Assembly (NCBI GenBank): GCA_041402045.1
Contig: JAWKSZ010000036.1
Span: 1-64,000, forward strand
Source: JAGQRJ01 sp041402045
Lineage (GTDB): Bacteria; Planctomycetota; J058
DNA length: 64,000 nt
Direction: 5' to 3'
The position numbers and the translations under genes are program-made. Shown here in pieces: positions 26,278-37,294 of this stretch. Under the pieces are notes generated by a model. The model was not told where the DNA came from. It made no database searches and worked only from the letters and a program-made list of their open reading frames with translations. How positions within the stretch are numbered: the first letter of the stretch is position 1; every line of letters starts with the position of its first letter.

Positions 26278-27327
26278 ATGTCGATCACCCTCTTGCCCGC
26301 GGACGGACCCGTCGCCGTCGTCTTGCTCCAGGGCGAGATCACGGCCGCGGAGTTCGACCCGGCGGCGGCGATCCAACACCTGATCGACCATGAGCGCGTG
26401 CAGATCGTACTCGACTGTGGCGGCCTGACCCATGTCGACGACGAGGCGGTCGGGGGGCTGCTCGAGCACCTCCCCTTGATCCGCGAGCATGGCGGCGACC
26501 TGCGCGCCTGCGCCCTGCCGAGCCTGCTCCAGGGCGCCCTGATCACCGCCCTGCGCGAGGCGGGGGTCGAGACCTTCGGGAGCCGCGCCTCAGCGGTCGC
26601 GAGCTTCGCCCGGCGCCGCCGACCGCGGCTCACGGCCCACCAGGTCGGGGGCCCCCGGGGGATCGTGGTGATCGCGCTGCGGGGAGTGGCCGACGCCCCC
26701 AGCGACAGCGTGAAGGCGCTGTCCCTGATCCTCGACCGCATGCTCAGCGCCGAGCAGATCGTGCTCGACGCCCGCGAGGTCACCAGCCTCAAGGACGAGA
26801 CGTTCCTGGGGAGCCTTCTGCTCCTGGACTTCCGCTTCGCGGCCACCGGGGGCAGCCTGCGGATCGTCGCGCCGCGGGAGCTCCAGGTCCCCGGGCTCGT
26901 GCCCGGCGCTGACGCGCTGCTCGCGAGCTACGCCACCCTCGACGCGGCCCTGGTCGGGCGCCCGCTCCCCGAGGTGACCGCCCGCGGGGAGGTGCAGGTC
27001 CTCCACCGCGAGGGCGTGCACGAGCTGCGGCTCCTGGGTCGCCTGGGCTCGCGCGAGCGCTGCGCGGAGCTGTTCGGAGCGCTGGAGCAGTTGAGGGCCG
27101 ACCGGGTCGCGCCGCTCCTGCTGGACGGGGCAGAGCTGACCGACCTCCCGCGGGCAGCACGCCACGCCCTCGGCGTGCAGCTGCGGGGCCTGAGCGTGCG
27201 CGGCGCCAAGGTGGCCGTGGTGCCCGAGGGAGCCTGGTTCCTCCCGCCGACCGCGCTCAGCTCGGGACCGCGGGTCCACCGCTTCGAGGGGCGCCAGGCG
27301 GCGCTGGCCTGGCTCCGCCAGCGCTGA
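26278..27327 (+). CDS. three-domain STAS-like regulator
   Basis: 349 aa composed of three STAS-type domains (about 1-110, 115-235, 238-349). Each has the central strand-helix block: IVLDCGGLTHVDDEAVGGLLE, IVLDAREVTSLKDETFLGSLL and LLLDGAELTDLPRAARHALG. STAS proteins act as anti-sigma-factor antagonists switched by phosphorylation of a Ser/Thr at the DSS/DST position. Here those positions are Asp-Asp-Glu, Lys-Asp-Glu and Leu-Pro-Arg, so switching by phosphorylation is unlikely. The adjacent kinase gene is convergent (3 bp between stops). It may be a constitutive binding scaffold. Confidence 0.75.
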   Translation: MSITLLPADGPVAVVLLQGEITAAEFDPAAAIQHLIDHERVQIVLDCGGLTHVDDEAVGGLLEHLPLIREHGGDLRACALPSLLQGALITALREAGVETFGSRASAVASFARRRRPRLTAHQVGGPRGIVVIALRGVADAPSDSVKALSLILDRMLSAEQIVLDAREVTSLKDETFLGSLLLLDFRFAATGGSLRIVAPRELQVPGLVPGADALLASYATLDAALVGRPLPEVTARGEVQVLHREGVHELRLLGRLGSRERCAELFGALEQLRADRVAPLLLDGAELTDLPRAARHALGVQLRGLSVRGAKVAVVPEGAWFLPPTALSSGPRVHRFEGRQAALAWLRQR

Positions 27328-27330
27328 GGC

Positions 27331-29703
27331 TCAGTCGCCGATCCGGCGCAGGCTGAAGCGATCGCGGCCAAAGGAGCGCGCGCGGCCGCCGATCTGCGGC
27401 GCCTCGACCACGCGATACACCCGCTCCTGCTCCCACAGCTGCTCCAGGGTGAGGTCCAGCGGGCGACCCGCGCGGTAGCGCAACGCCCCCGACTGCTGCG
27501 TGCGCGAGACCAGGTCGAACTCGAGCTCGCGGTTCTCCTCCAGCCCGACGGGGGACCAGCGCTGCGCCTGCTTGCGCCGCTCGGCCTCGCCCTCGTAGTT
27601 CAGCAGGAGCTCGTCCTCGTCCAGGGTCGGCTGGGGCACGCAGGTGAGCTCCACGTCCGGGGTGGCCAGGGAAGGCCCCGCGGTCAGGTCGCGTCGCTGG
27701 CCACCGGCCGCGAGGAAGGCCAGCCGCGGGCGCTCGAACGTCCACTTCGGCGGGGGCTGCAAGGCGCTGGGCATGACCGCCCAGAGCTGCCCCAACAGGG
27801 CGCGCATGAGCCCCGGCTCGTCGAGCAGGCTGATCCGGTGCCGGCGCGCGGCCAGCAGGTCCAGGCCCTCCAGGATCCGCGCCTGGATCTCCCGAGTGCC
27901 CTCCACCTGCGTCACCTCGCCGGTGAGCTGGTCCACGCAGAAGCTGAAGCTCTGCCCCTGCGCCCGGAGGAAGGGGTGCTCGGGGTCGGGCTCTCGGAGC
28001 GAGTCGAAGCGCATGGGCTCGAACCCGGGGGCGTCCCCGACGAGGGCGCCTTCGAGCTCCCAACGCACGGTCAGCTCCTCCAGGGTCGCGGCGATCCGCG
28101 CGGTGCGACCTTCGAGCTCGACCGTGCGCAAGCGCAGGTCGAAGCTGAGCTCGAGCTCCATGTCCGTGACCTGGTCCTGCCACAGCGCGAACTCGCTCTC
28201 GCTGCTCAACGCCAGGCGGTAGAGCCCGAGCTCCCCGGGCGCCAGGGCCAAGGGGTAGCTGCGGTCGGGGACGGGGGCCGCCTCCGGCGCGGTCGGGGGC
28301 GGCTCGGGCGCCGCGTCGGCGACGGCGGGGGGGGCCACGGGATCCGGCTCGCCGCGCTGACCCCACCACCCCAGGCCGACGCCGCCGGCGAACAGCGCGA
28401 ACACGAGCAGCGCGTAGACGTTGCGCTGGCTGGTCGAGACCTTGGGCTGCGGACCGGTCTCCGGCTCGGGGGTCTCGCCGTGGAGGAAGCGCCCCAGCGC
28501 GGCCTCGAGCTCTCGCGCGGACATGCGCGCCTCAGGGTCCTTGGCCAGGAGCTGCGAGCAGAGCTCAGCGAGCTCGTCGGGGACGTGCTCGGCCAGCTCG
28601 CGGGGGTCGACGGGCTCCGCGGTCGCGACCAGCGCGATCAGGTCCATGGCCCCCTCGGCGCTGAAGGGCACACAGCCGGTGAGCATGCGATAGAGCAGCA
28701 CGCCCAGGGAGTAGACGTCGGAGCGCGGCCCGATCAGGGCCCGCTCGCCCAGCCCCTGCTCAGGAGACATGTAGGCTGGGGTCCCGAGCAGGTCGCCCGA
28801 GAGCGTGAGGGTCTCGGCGCCGATCAACTTCGCGATCCCCAGGTCGACGAGCTTGGGGTTCCCCTTGTCGTCGAACAGCACGTTGGCGGGCTTGATGTCC
28901 CGGTGCAGCACCCCCTGGTCGTGGGCGTGGGCCAGGCCGCGCGCGAGATCGCGCGCGATCCGCGCCGCGGTCCGGGGCTCGAGCACGCGCTCCTCGCGCA
29001 GCCGCTGGCTGAGGTCCCCCCCCGAGGCGAACTCCATGACGAACCACGGGCGCCCCTGGTGCGCGCCGCGGTCGAGGACCGGGACCAGGTTCGGGTGGTC
29101 CAGGCGCCGCTGGGCCTCGTATTCCCGGTGGAAGCGCGCCTTGAGGTCGGGGTCGGCGTCGAGGCGGAAGGTCTTGAGCGCCACGACCTGACCCGTGGCG
29201 CTGTGCTGCGCGCGGAACACGAGGCCCATGCCGCCGATCCCGACGCGCTCCAGGAGCCGATACGGACCGACGAGGACGCCCTCCACCCAGGGGTCCCCCG
29301 CGATCTCTCCCGAGGAGTGGACGCGGGCGTCGTGTCGCACCGGCTCCAGGCCATAGGCCACCGTACGGTCATCCGGTCCGGCGCGGTCCGGGCCCGCCAC
29401 CGGCACCCGGCTCGCGACCTCCCGCAGCACGAGCCGGGCCTCCTCCAGCGACAGGCGCCCGCCCAGGACCAACGCCCGGGCCAACGTCCGCCCGCTCCCT
29501 TGGCGACAGGCGCTGAGGGCGGCGATCAGCCCCTCGAGATCGAGCATGCGCCGCTCGTGCAGGAAGCGCGCGAGGCCGGTGTCGAACCCCGGGCGGTCGA
29601 TCAGGTCCAGGGGCGCCTGCCCGGGGGGCGCCAGCACCTCGTCGAAGGGGGTCGTGCCTTGGCGCGCGCGCGGAGGAGGGGTGGACGAATACGAGTCGCT
29701 CAT
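27331..29703 (-). CDS. transmembrane Ser/Thr protein kinase with N-terminal helical module
   Basis: 790 aa. Residues ~43-100 hold the helical module found in other proteins of the window (FLHERRMLDLEGLIAALSAC ... LARALVLGGRLSLEEARLVL). Kinase domain ~145-408: GIGGMGLVF, VALKTF (Lys177), HRDIKPAN with Asp269, VDLG (287-289) in place of DFG, and MSPEQ. Asp is kept and DLG kinases can be active. A membrane helix at ~428-447 (YALLVFALFAGGVGLGWW) is followed by a ~340-residue extracytoplasmic region with beta-rich character and no known family. ATG 29703. The sigma-54 activator gene lies immediately upstream, 22 bp away. Confidence 0.9.
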   Translation of the reverse strand: MSDSYSSTPPPRARQGTTPFDEVLAPPGQAPLDLIDRPGFDTGLARFLHERRMLDLEGLIAALSACRQGSGRTLARALVLGGRLSLEEARLVLREVASRVPVAGPDRAGPDDRTVAYGLEPVRHDARVHSSGEIAGDPWVEGVLVGPYRLLERVGIGGMGLVFRAQHSATGQVVALKTFRLDADPDLKARFHREYEAQRRLDHPNLVPVLDRGAHQGRPWFVMEFASGGDLSQRLREERVLEPRTAARIARDLARGLAHAHDQGVLHRDIKPANVLFDDKGNPKLVDLGIAKLIGAETLTLSGDLLGTPAYMSPEQGLGERALIGPRSDVYSLGVLLYRMLTGCVPFSAEGAMDLIALVATAEPVDPRELAEHVPDELAELCSQLLAKDPEARMSARELEAALGRFLHGETPEPETGPQPKVSTSQRNVYALLVFALFAGGVGLGWWGQRGEPDPVAPPAVADAAPEPPPTAPEAAPVPDRSYPLALAPGELGLYRLALSSESEFALWQDQVTDMELELSFDLRLRTVELEGRTARIAATLEELTVRWELEGALVGDAPGFEPMRFDSLREPDPEHPFLRAQGQSFSFCVDQLTGEVTQVEGTREIQARILEGLDLLAARRHRISLLDEPGLMRALLGQLWAVMPSALQPPPKWTFERPRLAFLAAGGQRRDLTAGPSLATPDVELTCVPQPTLDEDELLLNYEGEAERRKQAQRWSPVGLEENRELEFDLVSRTQQSGALRYRAGRPLDLTLEQLWEQERVYRVVEAPQIGGRARSFGRDRFSLRRIGD

Positions 29704-29725
29704 GAGCTGGACGGCAGGGGGGCCC

Positions 29726-31096
<1,371 letters not shown>

Positions 31097-31161
31097 GGCC
31101 CGATCATAGCGCGCAGGTGCTGTGGATCCCCGCGTCATGGCGCATTGCAACGCCCCCGGAT

Positions 31162-32261
31162 TCAGCGCACGCCGGTCGCCTCGGGCTGCCAGATCAGGGC
31201 TCGCCCGTCGTCGGGCTCACAGGCGAAGCGGTGCCGGGTCCGGTCGTAGCGCGCGTACCAGGGGAGCCAAGAGCACGGAAACGTCAGCAGCGGCGGCGGA
31301 GAGGGAAGTCGAGCGCGCCAGCGCTCGGCTGCGGTCGAGTCCTGCGCCAGCAACGCAGCGTGGTAGCGCGCCACCCACAGCGGATAGTCCGTCCCGGGCT
31401 CCGCCGCGCGCTTCGCGCGCATGCGAACCTCCGCGTCGTCGAGGAAGCGCTGGGCCTCCTCGAGGCTCGCGCTGGACGGATCGCTGCGTCGCTGCGCGCG
31501 TCCGCGCGCTTGGCGTCCTGCACCTGCTCGGGGGCCATGTAGCACGGCGTGCCGAGGATCACGCCGGTCTGGGTCAGCCGGCTGTGGCGCTCGGTCAGGA
31601 AGCGCGCCAGCCCGAAGTCTGCCAGCTGGGCCCGGCCGTCGTCGTCGAACAGCACGTTGTCGGGCTTGAGGTCCCGGTGCAGGACCCCCACCTCATGGGC
31701 CGCCTCCAGCCCCCGCGCCAGCGCGCTCACCACGGACCGCGCCTCCGCCTGCTCGAGCGGCCCGCGCTCCAGCCGCTCGCGCAAGGACCCTCGGGGGCAG
31801 AGGTCGAGCACGAAGTAGGGTGACGCGCCCGCGAGCTCCGCGGCGTGGATCCGCACGACGTGCGGGTGCTGCAGCTGCGCCAGGACCTCGGCCTCCCGGG
31901 CGAACCGGGAGCGCTCCTCCGCGTCCCCCAGATCCACGAGCCGCTTCGCGGCGTAGCGCGCGCCGGTCCGCGGGTCGCGCACGCGGTAGACCTCCCCGCA
32001 CGCCCCCTGCCCCAGGAGCTCCTCCACCTCGTAGGGCCCCAGCCGCGCGCTGACGCTCCCCGCCGCCTCCGCCCGCTCCCCCCAGCGCGCGTAGGCGGCC
32101 TCGAGCTGAGCGGCCCGCGCCGCCCCCGAGAGCAGGAGCGCCGCGCTGAGCCCCGTGGGACTCGTCGCCCCCCCAGACACCGCGGCCTGGATCGGGCCCG
32201 GCGGGACGCCGGCCGCGAGCAGCGCGGCGCGAAAGGTCTCGAGCGAAGGGGTGGGCTCCAC
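31162..32261 (-). pseudogene. Ser/Thr protein kinase lacking its C-lobe
   Basis: GTG 32261. An N-terminal helical module (~1-65) precedes a kinase N-lobe and catalytic loop: LGQGACGEVY, YAAKRL, HRDLKPDN, ADFG and MAPEQ are all intact. After KRADARSD, where subdomain IX (usually DVYALG) should continue, the frame changes and the sequence jumps to SLEEAQRFLDDAEVRMRAKRA and a short C-terminus ending at 31162. Roughly 100 residues of C-lobe and any membrane segment are missing. The junction carries a tandem duplication TCGCTGCG TCGCTGCG (31481-31496). This looks like a deletion, not a single-base error; a collapsed assembly is the alternative. Confidence 0.75.
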
Positions 32262-32363
32262 CCTCGGACGGTAGCGCCCCCGCCGCCCCTGCGCCTGCTA
32301 CCGCCCCACCCCGGATTGACCCCAGACCCGGGATCCCGCAGGATCGTCGGCGAGAGGTCGCGC

Positions 32364-33995
32364 GTGGCCACCCTGCTCTCCACGCTCCTGGGCGGCGTGG
32401 GGTTGTTCCTCCTGGGCATGACCCTGCTGACCGACGGGCTCAAGGCCCTGGCCGGGGACTCACTGCGCACGTTCCTCGCGCGCTTCACCGGAGGCCGGCT
32501 GCGCTCGGTCGCGGCGGGGGCCGCCGTCACCGCGCTGGTGCAGTCCTCGAGCGCCACGACCCTGGCCTCGATCGGCTTCGTGAGCGCGGGCCTGCTCACC
32601 TTCCCCCAGGCCCTGGGCGTGATCCTGGGCGCGAACCTGGGCACGACCAGCACGAGCTGGCTGGTCTCGCTCCTCGGGTTCAAGCTCAGCGTGAGCAAGC
32701 TCGCCCTGCCCCTGATCGGCGTCGGCGCCCTGGTCCGCCTGCTGGGCGGGGCGCGCCTCGCTCAGGCCGGCCTGGCCCTGGCCGGGTTCGGCGCGATCTT
32801 CCTCGGGATCGACTTCCTCCAGGAGGGCATGCGCGGCCTGCCCGCGGAGTTCGACCTGGGCGCGCTGGCGGGCAGCGGCTGGGCCGCGCGAGCGGTCCTG
32901 GTCGCGGTCGGCGCGCTGACGACCGTGATCATGCAGTCCTCGAGCGCGGCCGTCGCCACGACCCTCACCGCGTTGCACGCCGGGTCCCTGGACCTGACCC
33001 AGGCCGCCGCCCTGGTGATCGGCCAGAACGTGGGGACGACGGTGACCGCCGGCCTGGGCTCGATCGGCGCCGCGACCGCGGCCAAGCGCACGGCCCTGGC
33101 CCACGTCCTGTTCAACGTCCTGGTCGGGCTCGCGGCGTTCCTGGTCCTGCCCCTCGCCGTCGACCTGCTCCTGGCGGTCAACGCTCGCCTGGGGATCGAG
33201 GCGCCGGAGGTGCTGCTGGCGGAGTTCCACACCGCGTTCAACCTCCTGGGCGTCCTGGCGTTCCTCCCGCTCCTGGGTCCGTTCGCCGCGCTGCTCGAGC
33301 GCCTGGTCCCGGAGCGCGGCCCGCGCCTGACCCGCTTCCTGGGGCCGGTCGTCGCCCAGGGGCCGGTCGCGCTGGAGGCCGCCGGGCTGACCCTGCGCGC
33401 GACGCTCCACGAGGCCGTGGACGTGCTCCTCACCCAGCTCGCGCCGCGCAGCGCCGCGCGCCCCGCCGGCCCGCGGCTGGAGGCGGTGGCGCGGGCGCTG
33501 ACCGCCACCCGCGAGTTCCTGGCGCAGGTGCGCACGAGCCCCGCCGGGAGCGCCTACGAGCGGCACCTGAGCCTGCTGCACGCCCTCGACCACCTGGAGC
33601 GCCTGGGCGAGACCTGCCTCGAGAAGGAGTTCCTGCGCCAGGTGCGCGACCACCCCCACGTGGAGTCGGCGCACTGGCAGCTCTACTCCGCCGTCGACGC
33701 CTGCGCGCAGGCCCTGGAGCGGGATCGGCCGCTCCCCAGCGCGACCCTGGAGCGCGCGTCCCAGGCGATCGCCGAGCTGCGTCGCCGCGGGCGACCCAAG
33801 CTGCTCATGAGCACGGCGGAGGGCGCCCTGCCCCCGGCGCGGGCGTCCAAGATCCTGGAGACGGTTCGCTGGCTCGACCGCCTGGCCTACCACCTCTGGC
33901 GCGCGAGCCAGCACCTCTCCCCCGCCGACCCCGTGACGATCCCCGAGTCGTCCCTGCCCCCCAGCTCGAACGAGGACGTCGCAGCGGAGACCTAG
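32364..33995 (+). CDS. Na+/phosphate cotransporter (NptA/PNaS family) with PhoU-like tail
   Basis: 543 aa from GTG 32364 (GAGAGG upstream). Two inverted halves each contain the signature QSSSA: ALVQSSSATTLASIGFVSAG and VIMQSSSAAVATTLTALHAG, with GANLGTT and GQNVGTT, as in PNaS-family transporters. About eight membrane spans up to residue ~330. The C-terminal ~200 residues are helical and PhoU-like. It imports phosphate with sodium. The stop overlaps the convergent aidB-like stop by 4 bp. Confidence 0.9.
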   Translation: MATLLSTLLGGVGLFLLGMTLLTDGLKALAGDSLRTFLARFTGGRLRSVAAGAAVTALVQSSSATTLASIGFVSAGLLTFPQALGVILGANLGTTSTSWLVSLLGFKLSVSKLALPLIGVGALVRLLGGARLAQAGLALAGFGAIFLGIDFLQEGMRGLPAEFDLGALAGSGWAARAVLVAVGALTTVIMQSSSAAVATTLTALHAGSLDLTQAAALVIGQNVGTTVTAGLGSIGAATAAKRTALAHVLFNVLVGLAAFLVLPLAVDLLLAVNARLGIEAPEVLLAEFHTAFNLLGVLAFLPLLGPFAALLERLVPERGPRLTRFLGPVVAQGPVALEAAGLTLRATLHEAVDVLLTQLAPRSAARPAGPRLEAVARALTATREFLAQVRTSPAGSAYERHLSLLHALDHLERLGETCLEKEFLRQVRDHPHVESAHWQLYSAVDACAQALERDRPLPSATLERASQAIAELRRRGRPKLLMSTAEGALPPARASKILETVRWLDRLAYHLWRASQHLSPADPVTIPESSLPPSSNEDVAAET

Positions 33996-35638
33996 CCGGG
34001 GAGGGAGCGCTCCACGATCGCGAGCGCGTCGACCCCGCGGGGAAGCGTCCCGAGCTGCGCGCCGCCCTCGCCCCCGAGCCGGGAGCGGCAGAAGGCGTCG
34101 CTGACCGCCTCGGGCGCGTGACGGATCAAGAGCGAGGCCTGGAGCCCCAGCCCCAGCCCCTCGACCAGGCGTCGGGCGCGGAACTCGAGCTGCTCGGGGT
34201 CGGCGAAGCGCGCGGTCAGGTCGTCGAGGAACGCGTCGTAGTCGCGGCGCTGCCCCCGGGCCCGGGCGAGCTCAGCGTGGACGGCTTCGAAGGAGTCCGG
34301 CTCGCGCCGCATGGCGCGCAGCACGTCCAGGCACTGCACGTTGCCCGAGCCCTCCCAGATCGAGTTCACCGGGACGTCGCGGTAGAGGCGCGGGAGCCCC
34401 GAGTCCTCCACGTAGCCGTTGCCGCCCAGGCACTCCATGGCCTCGGCCACGGCGAACACCGCGCGCTTGCAGTTCCAGTATTTGCCCACGGCGGTGGCCA
34501 GGCGCGCGAAGGCCTGCTGCTCCCCGTCGTGCTGGGCGTCGAAGCCCTCGGCCAGGCGGAACGCGAGCGCCACCGCGCCCTCGTACTCCAGGCACAGGTC
34601 GGCGAGCACGTTCTGCATGAGCGGCTGCTCGATCAGGCGCTTGCCGAAGGTCTGGCGGTGCCGGCAGTGGTGGATCGCCTCGCTCAGCGCGCGGCGCAGG
34701 GTGCTCGCCCCGCCGCTGGCGCAGTCGAGGCGGGTGTGGCGCACCATTTCAATGATCGAGGCGACGCCGCGCCCCTCCTCGCCCACGAGCCAGGCCCGCG
34801 CGTCGTGGAACTCGACCTCGCTCGAGGCGTTGCTGCGGTTGCCGAGCTTCTCCTTGAGCCGCAGCACGCGCATGGTGTTCAGCGCGCCGTCGGGCAGGCG
34901 CTTGGGCAGGAGGAAGCAGCTCAGCCCGCCCGGGGCCTGGGCCAGGACCATGAACGCGTCGACCTGGGGCGCGGAGCAGAACCACTTGTGCCCGCGGAGG
35001 GTGTACTCCTGCCCCGGCCCGCCCGCCCCCGCCGGGGTGGCGCGGGTGGTGTTCGCGCGCACGTCGCTCCCGCCCTGGCGCTCGGTCATGGCCATGCCGA
35101 ACAGCACGCCGCGCTTCTCCTCGGCGGGGAGCGGGCGCGGGTCGTAGTGGTTGGCGAGGACCTTGGGCTCCCAGGTCGCGGCGAGCTCGGGCTGCAGGCG
35201 CAGCGTGGGGATCACCGCGAAGGTCATGGTCTGGGGGCAGCTCGCGCCCTCCTCGAGCTGGCCGCGGAGGTGGTTGAGCGCCAGGCGCGCGACGTGCGCG
35301 CCTTGGCGCGCGGAGGTCCAGGGCAGCGAGTGACAACCGTGCTCGATCCCGATCCGCATGAGCTCGTGCCACGCGGGGTGGAACTCGACCTGGTCGATCC
35401 GGTGCCCGTAGCGGTCGTGGGTCTTGAGCACGGGGGTGTGCACGTTGGCCAGGTGCCCGAGCTCGAGCACCTCGGGCTTCCCGCAGAGCTCCCCCAGCTC
35501 CAGGGCCTGGGCCTCGATCCACGCTCCCCCGCCGCGGGCGACCGCCTCGCGCAGCGGCGCGTCGAGGGCGTAGAGGTTCACGTCCGCGAAGGGCGTCGCC
35601 TGGTTGAACACCTCGTCGGGCGCGTGTTGCGTCGTCAT
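33992..35638 (-). CDS. aidB: AidB-like acyl-CoA dehydrogenase family protein
   Basis: 548 aa, matching the length and organisation of E. coli AidB (~541 aa). The AidB-type N-terminus is present (DEVFNQATPFADVNLYALDAPLREAVARG; LELGHLANVHTPVL), as are MTERQGGSDVRANTT, the RHTRLDCASGG segment and EAMECLGGNGYVEDSGLPRLYRD. It binds FAD and, in E. coli, double-stranded DNA, and is induced in the alkylation response; its enzymatic role is unclear. ATG 35638. A 3-methyladenine-type glycosylase is in the window but distant. Confidence 0.9.
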   Translation of the reverse strand: MTTQHAPDEVFNQATPFADVNLYALDAPLREAVARGGGAWIEAQALELGELCGKPEVLELGHLANVHTPVLKTHDRYGHRIDQVEFHPAWHELMRIGIEHGCHSLPWTSARQGAHVARLALNHLRGQLEEGASCPQTMTFAVIPTLRLQPELAATWEPKVLANHYDPRPLPAEEKRGVLFGMAMTERQGGSDVRANTTRATPAGAGGPGQEYTLRGHKWFCSAPQVDAFMVLAQAPGGLSCFLLPKRLPDGALNTMRVLRLKEKLGNRSNASSEVEFHDARAWLVGEEGRGVASIIEMVRHTRLDCASGGASTLRRALSEAIHHCRHRQTFGKRLIEQPLMQNVLADLCLEYEGAVALAFRLAEGFDAQHDGEQQAFARLATAVGKYWNCKRAVFAVAEAMECLGGNGYVEDSGLPRLYRDVPVNSIWEGSGNVQCLDVLRAMRREPDSFEAVHAELARARGQRRDYDAFLDDLTARFADPEQLEFRARRLVEGLGLGLQASLLIRHAPEAVSDAFCRSRLGGEGGAQLGTLPRGVDALAIVERSLPG

Positions 35639-35660
35639 GGGGGCCTCCGGGGCCCCGATC

Positions 35661-36713
35661 CTACTTCTTCCCGCCCTTGGCGCGGCTGAGGAACGCGCCC
35701 TGCTGCCCGAGGCGAGCGAGCGCGGTGAACTCGGTGGAGAGCAGGGACTTGGCCGCGTAGAGCCCCAGCGCGCCGAGCCACGAGCCGCCGTAGAGGGCGA
35801 CGGCCGCGAGCACCATGGCGCCGGTCCCGCAGCCCAGCGACCAGATCGCGCGCTCGTCGTCCCCGGACCCGACGCCCAGGAGGAACGGGGCGGCGTAGCC
35901 CAGGAGCCCTACCCCCGCGGTGACGCCGAGCTGCACGAGGCTGAACCATATCGAGCCGGAGCCCGACCACAGGCGCCGGTGGGTCTCGCGGGCGCGGGCG
36001 CGGATCGCTTCGCGAAGCCGCGCGAGCTCGCCCTGCTCGTCCTCGACCTGGCGCACGGAGTCCAGGAGGCGCTGGGGGAACAGGAACGCGGCCAAGAGCA
36101 AGCGCAGCCCGCGCAGGCGGAGCTGACGGGCGCTGAGCGCGCGGACCTCGTGGCTTCCGCAGCCGAACACGGCGCAGGCGCCGTAGCTGACGCGGCACTC
36201 GTCCCAGCACTCGGTGTGGTAGACCGCGCCGCACCCGGCGCGGGCGCAGCCCACCGCCGCGCCGCGCTCGCTGACCTGGGTCTCGCCGCGCCGCCACAGG
36301 CCCCACGCCTCGCGCACCAGCTCGCCCAGTCCGTAGCGCGCGGAGACCAGCGCCCCCAGGTTGCGCAGGACGAGGAACACCCCGATCCCTCCGCTCACCG
36401 CCCAGCCCCACCCCTGGGGCACGGGCCCGGATCGCCAGAGGGTCGAGACCAGCAGGGCCGCGCCGGCCAGGAGGGTCAGCGCGACCAGGTCCCGCCGGCT
36501 CGTGAGCTGGGCTGCGCCAGGCGCGTCGCCCCCCTGGAGCTCCTCGGGGGTCAAGGACTCGCGGCAGTAGGGGCAGCGCAGGGCCGCGCGCACCCGCGCC
36601 TGGAGCCCGCCGTCCTCGCGCTCGGGAGCGCCCGGGGCCGAACCCTCCTGCGGGGTGACGACAGGGGCCGGCCCGCGGGGCTCGACCCGGATCCGAAGGC
36701 GGTCGGGGTTCAC
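35661..36713 (-). CDS. multi-span membrane protein with prokaryotic RING-like zinc motif
   Basis: 350 aa from GTG 36713. An N-terminal knuckle CPYC (47-50) is followed by two membrane helices (~76-118), then a Cys/His cluster (156-185) reading CARAGCGAVYHTECWDEC and GACAVFGC, the spacing seen in bacterial RING-finger-family domains. Further membrane helices follow (~250-310). The prokaryotic RING families are related to treble-clef zinc domains and are usually found in multi-domain membrane proteins of unknown function; ubiquitin-ligase activity is not implied. It lies 22 bp downstream of aidB on the same strand order and 9 bp from the next gene. Confidence 0.75.
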   Translation of the reverse strand: MNPDRLRIRVEPRGPAPVVTPQEGSAPGAPEREDGGLQARVRAALRCPYCRESLTPEELQGGDAPGAAQLTSRRDLVALTLLAGAALLVSTLWRSGPVPQGWGWAVSGGIGVFLVLRNLGALVSARYGLGELVREAWGLWRRGETQVSERGAAVGCARAGCGAVYHTECWDECRVSYGACAVFGCGSHEVRALSARQLRLRGLRLLLAAFLFPQRLLDSVRQVEDEQGELARLREAIRARARETHRRLWSGSGSIWFSLVQLGVTAGVGLLGYAAPFLLGVGSGDDERAIWSLGCGTGAMVLAAVALYGGSWLGALGLYAAKSLLSTEFTALARLGQQGAFLSRAKGGKK

Positions 36714-36722
36714 CCCGTCAGC

Positions 36723-37274
36723 CTAGCGAACCCCGCTGCGCCGCGGAGCGGAGTTCGCGAGGCGCGCGATCAGGGCCTCCGCCTGGCGCGGGCTCGTGAC
36801 CCGCTCGACCCGTAGGTGCGCGTGCTCGGGACGCCGCAGGAGTTCGGGGGTCGTGCGCCGCCGCCGCCCGTGGGTCTGGAGCAGCCACAGCAGGATCGAG
36901 TCCCGCGAGCAGAAGGCCTTGCGCAACGTCTCGCGGTTCCCCGCCCAGAGCACCTCCCGCAGCAGCGAGCGGCGCAGGGTCCGGCGCAGGAGGCGCGACG
37001 CGACCCGGGGGAAGCCGTAGTCGAGCCACACCACCGTCGTGGCCCGGGGCCAGAGCAGGTCGCGAACCACGGAGTAGTTTCCGTCGACGACCCAGGCCTC
37101 GCCGGCGGTGGAGGCGTCGACCCGCGCGCGGAACACCTCGAGCGGCGCCTCGGTCCAGCCCGGCTCCCAGTGCAGCGCGTCCAGCTCCACGTGGGGCACG
37201 CCCGTCGCGCGCGCCAGGCGGTGCGCGAAGGTCGTCTTGCCGGCCCCGCAGGGCCCGATCACCAGCGTCCGCAC
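36723..37274 (-). CDS. P-loop kinase of the adenylate-kinase-like (FlaR/topology modulation) type
   Basis: 183 aa. Walker A GPCGAGKTT at the N-terminus (MRTLVIGPCGAG); then VELDALHWEPGWTE, VVDGNYS and TVVWLDYGFPRVASRLLRRTL, all typical of the small P-loop proteins named topology modulation protein/FlaR. They are likely nucleotide or small-molecule kinases of unknown substrate. GTG 37274 follows GGGAGGTGG. Full length for the family. Confidence 0.88.
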   Translation of the reverse strand: MRTLVIGPCGAGKTTFAHRLARATGVPHVELDALHWEPGWTEAPLEVFRARVDASTAGEAWVVDGNYSVVRDLLWPRATTVVWLDYGFPRVASRLLRRTLRRSLLREVLWAGNRETLRKAFCSRDSILLWLLQTHGRRRRTTPELLRRPEHAHLRVERVTSPRQAEALIARLANSAPRRSGVR

Positions 37275-37294
37275 GTCGCCACCTCCCGCGGGAT

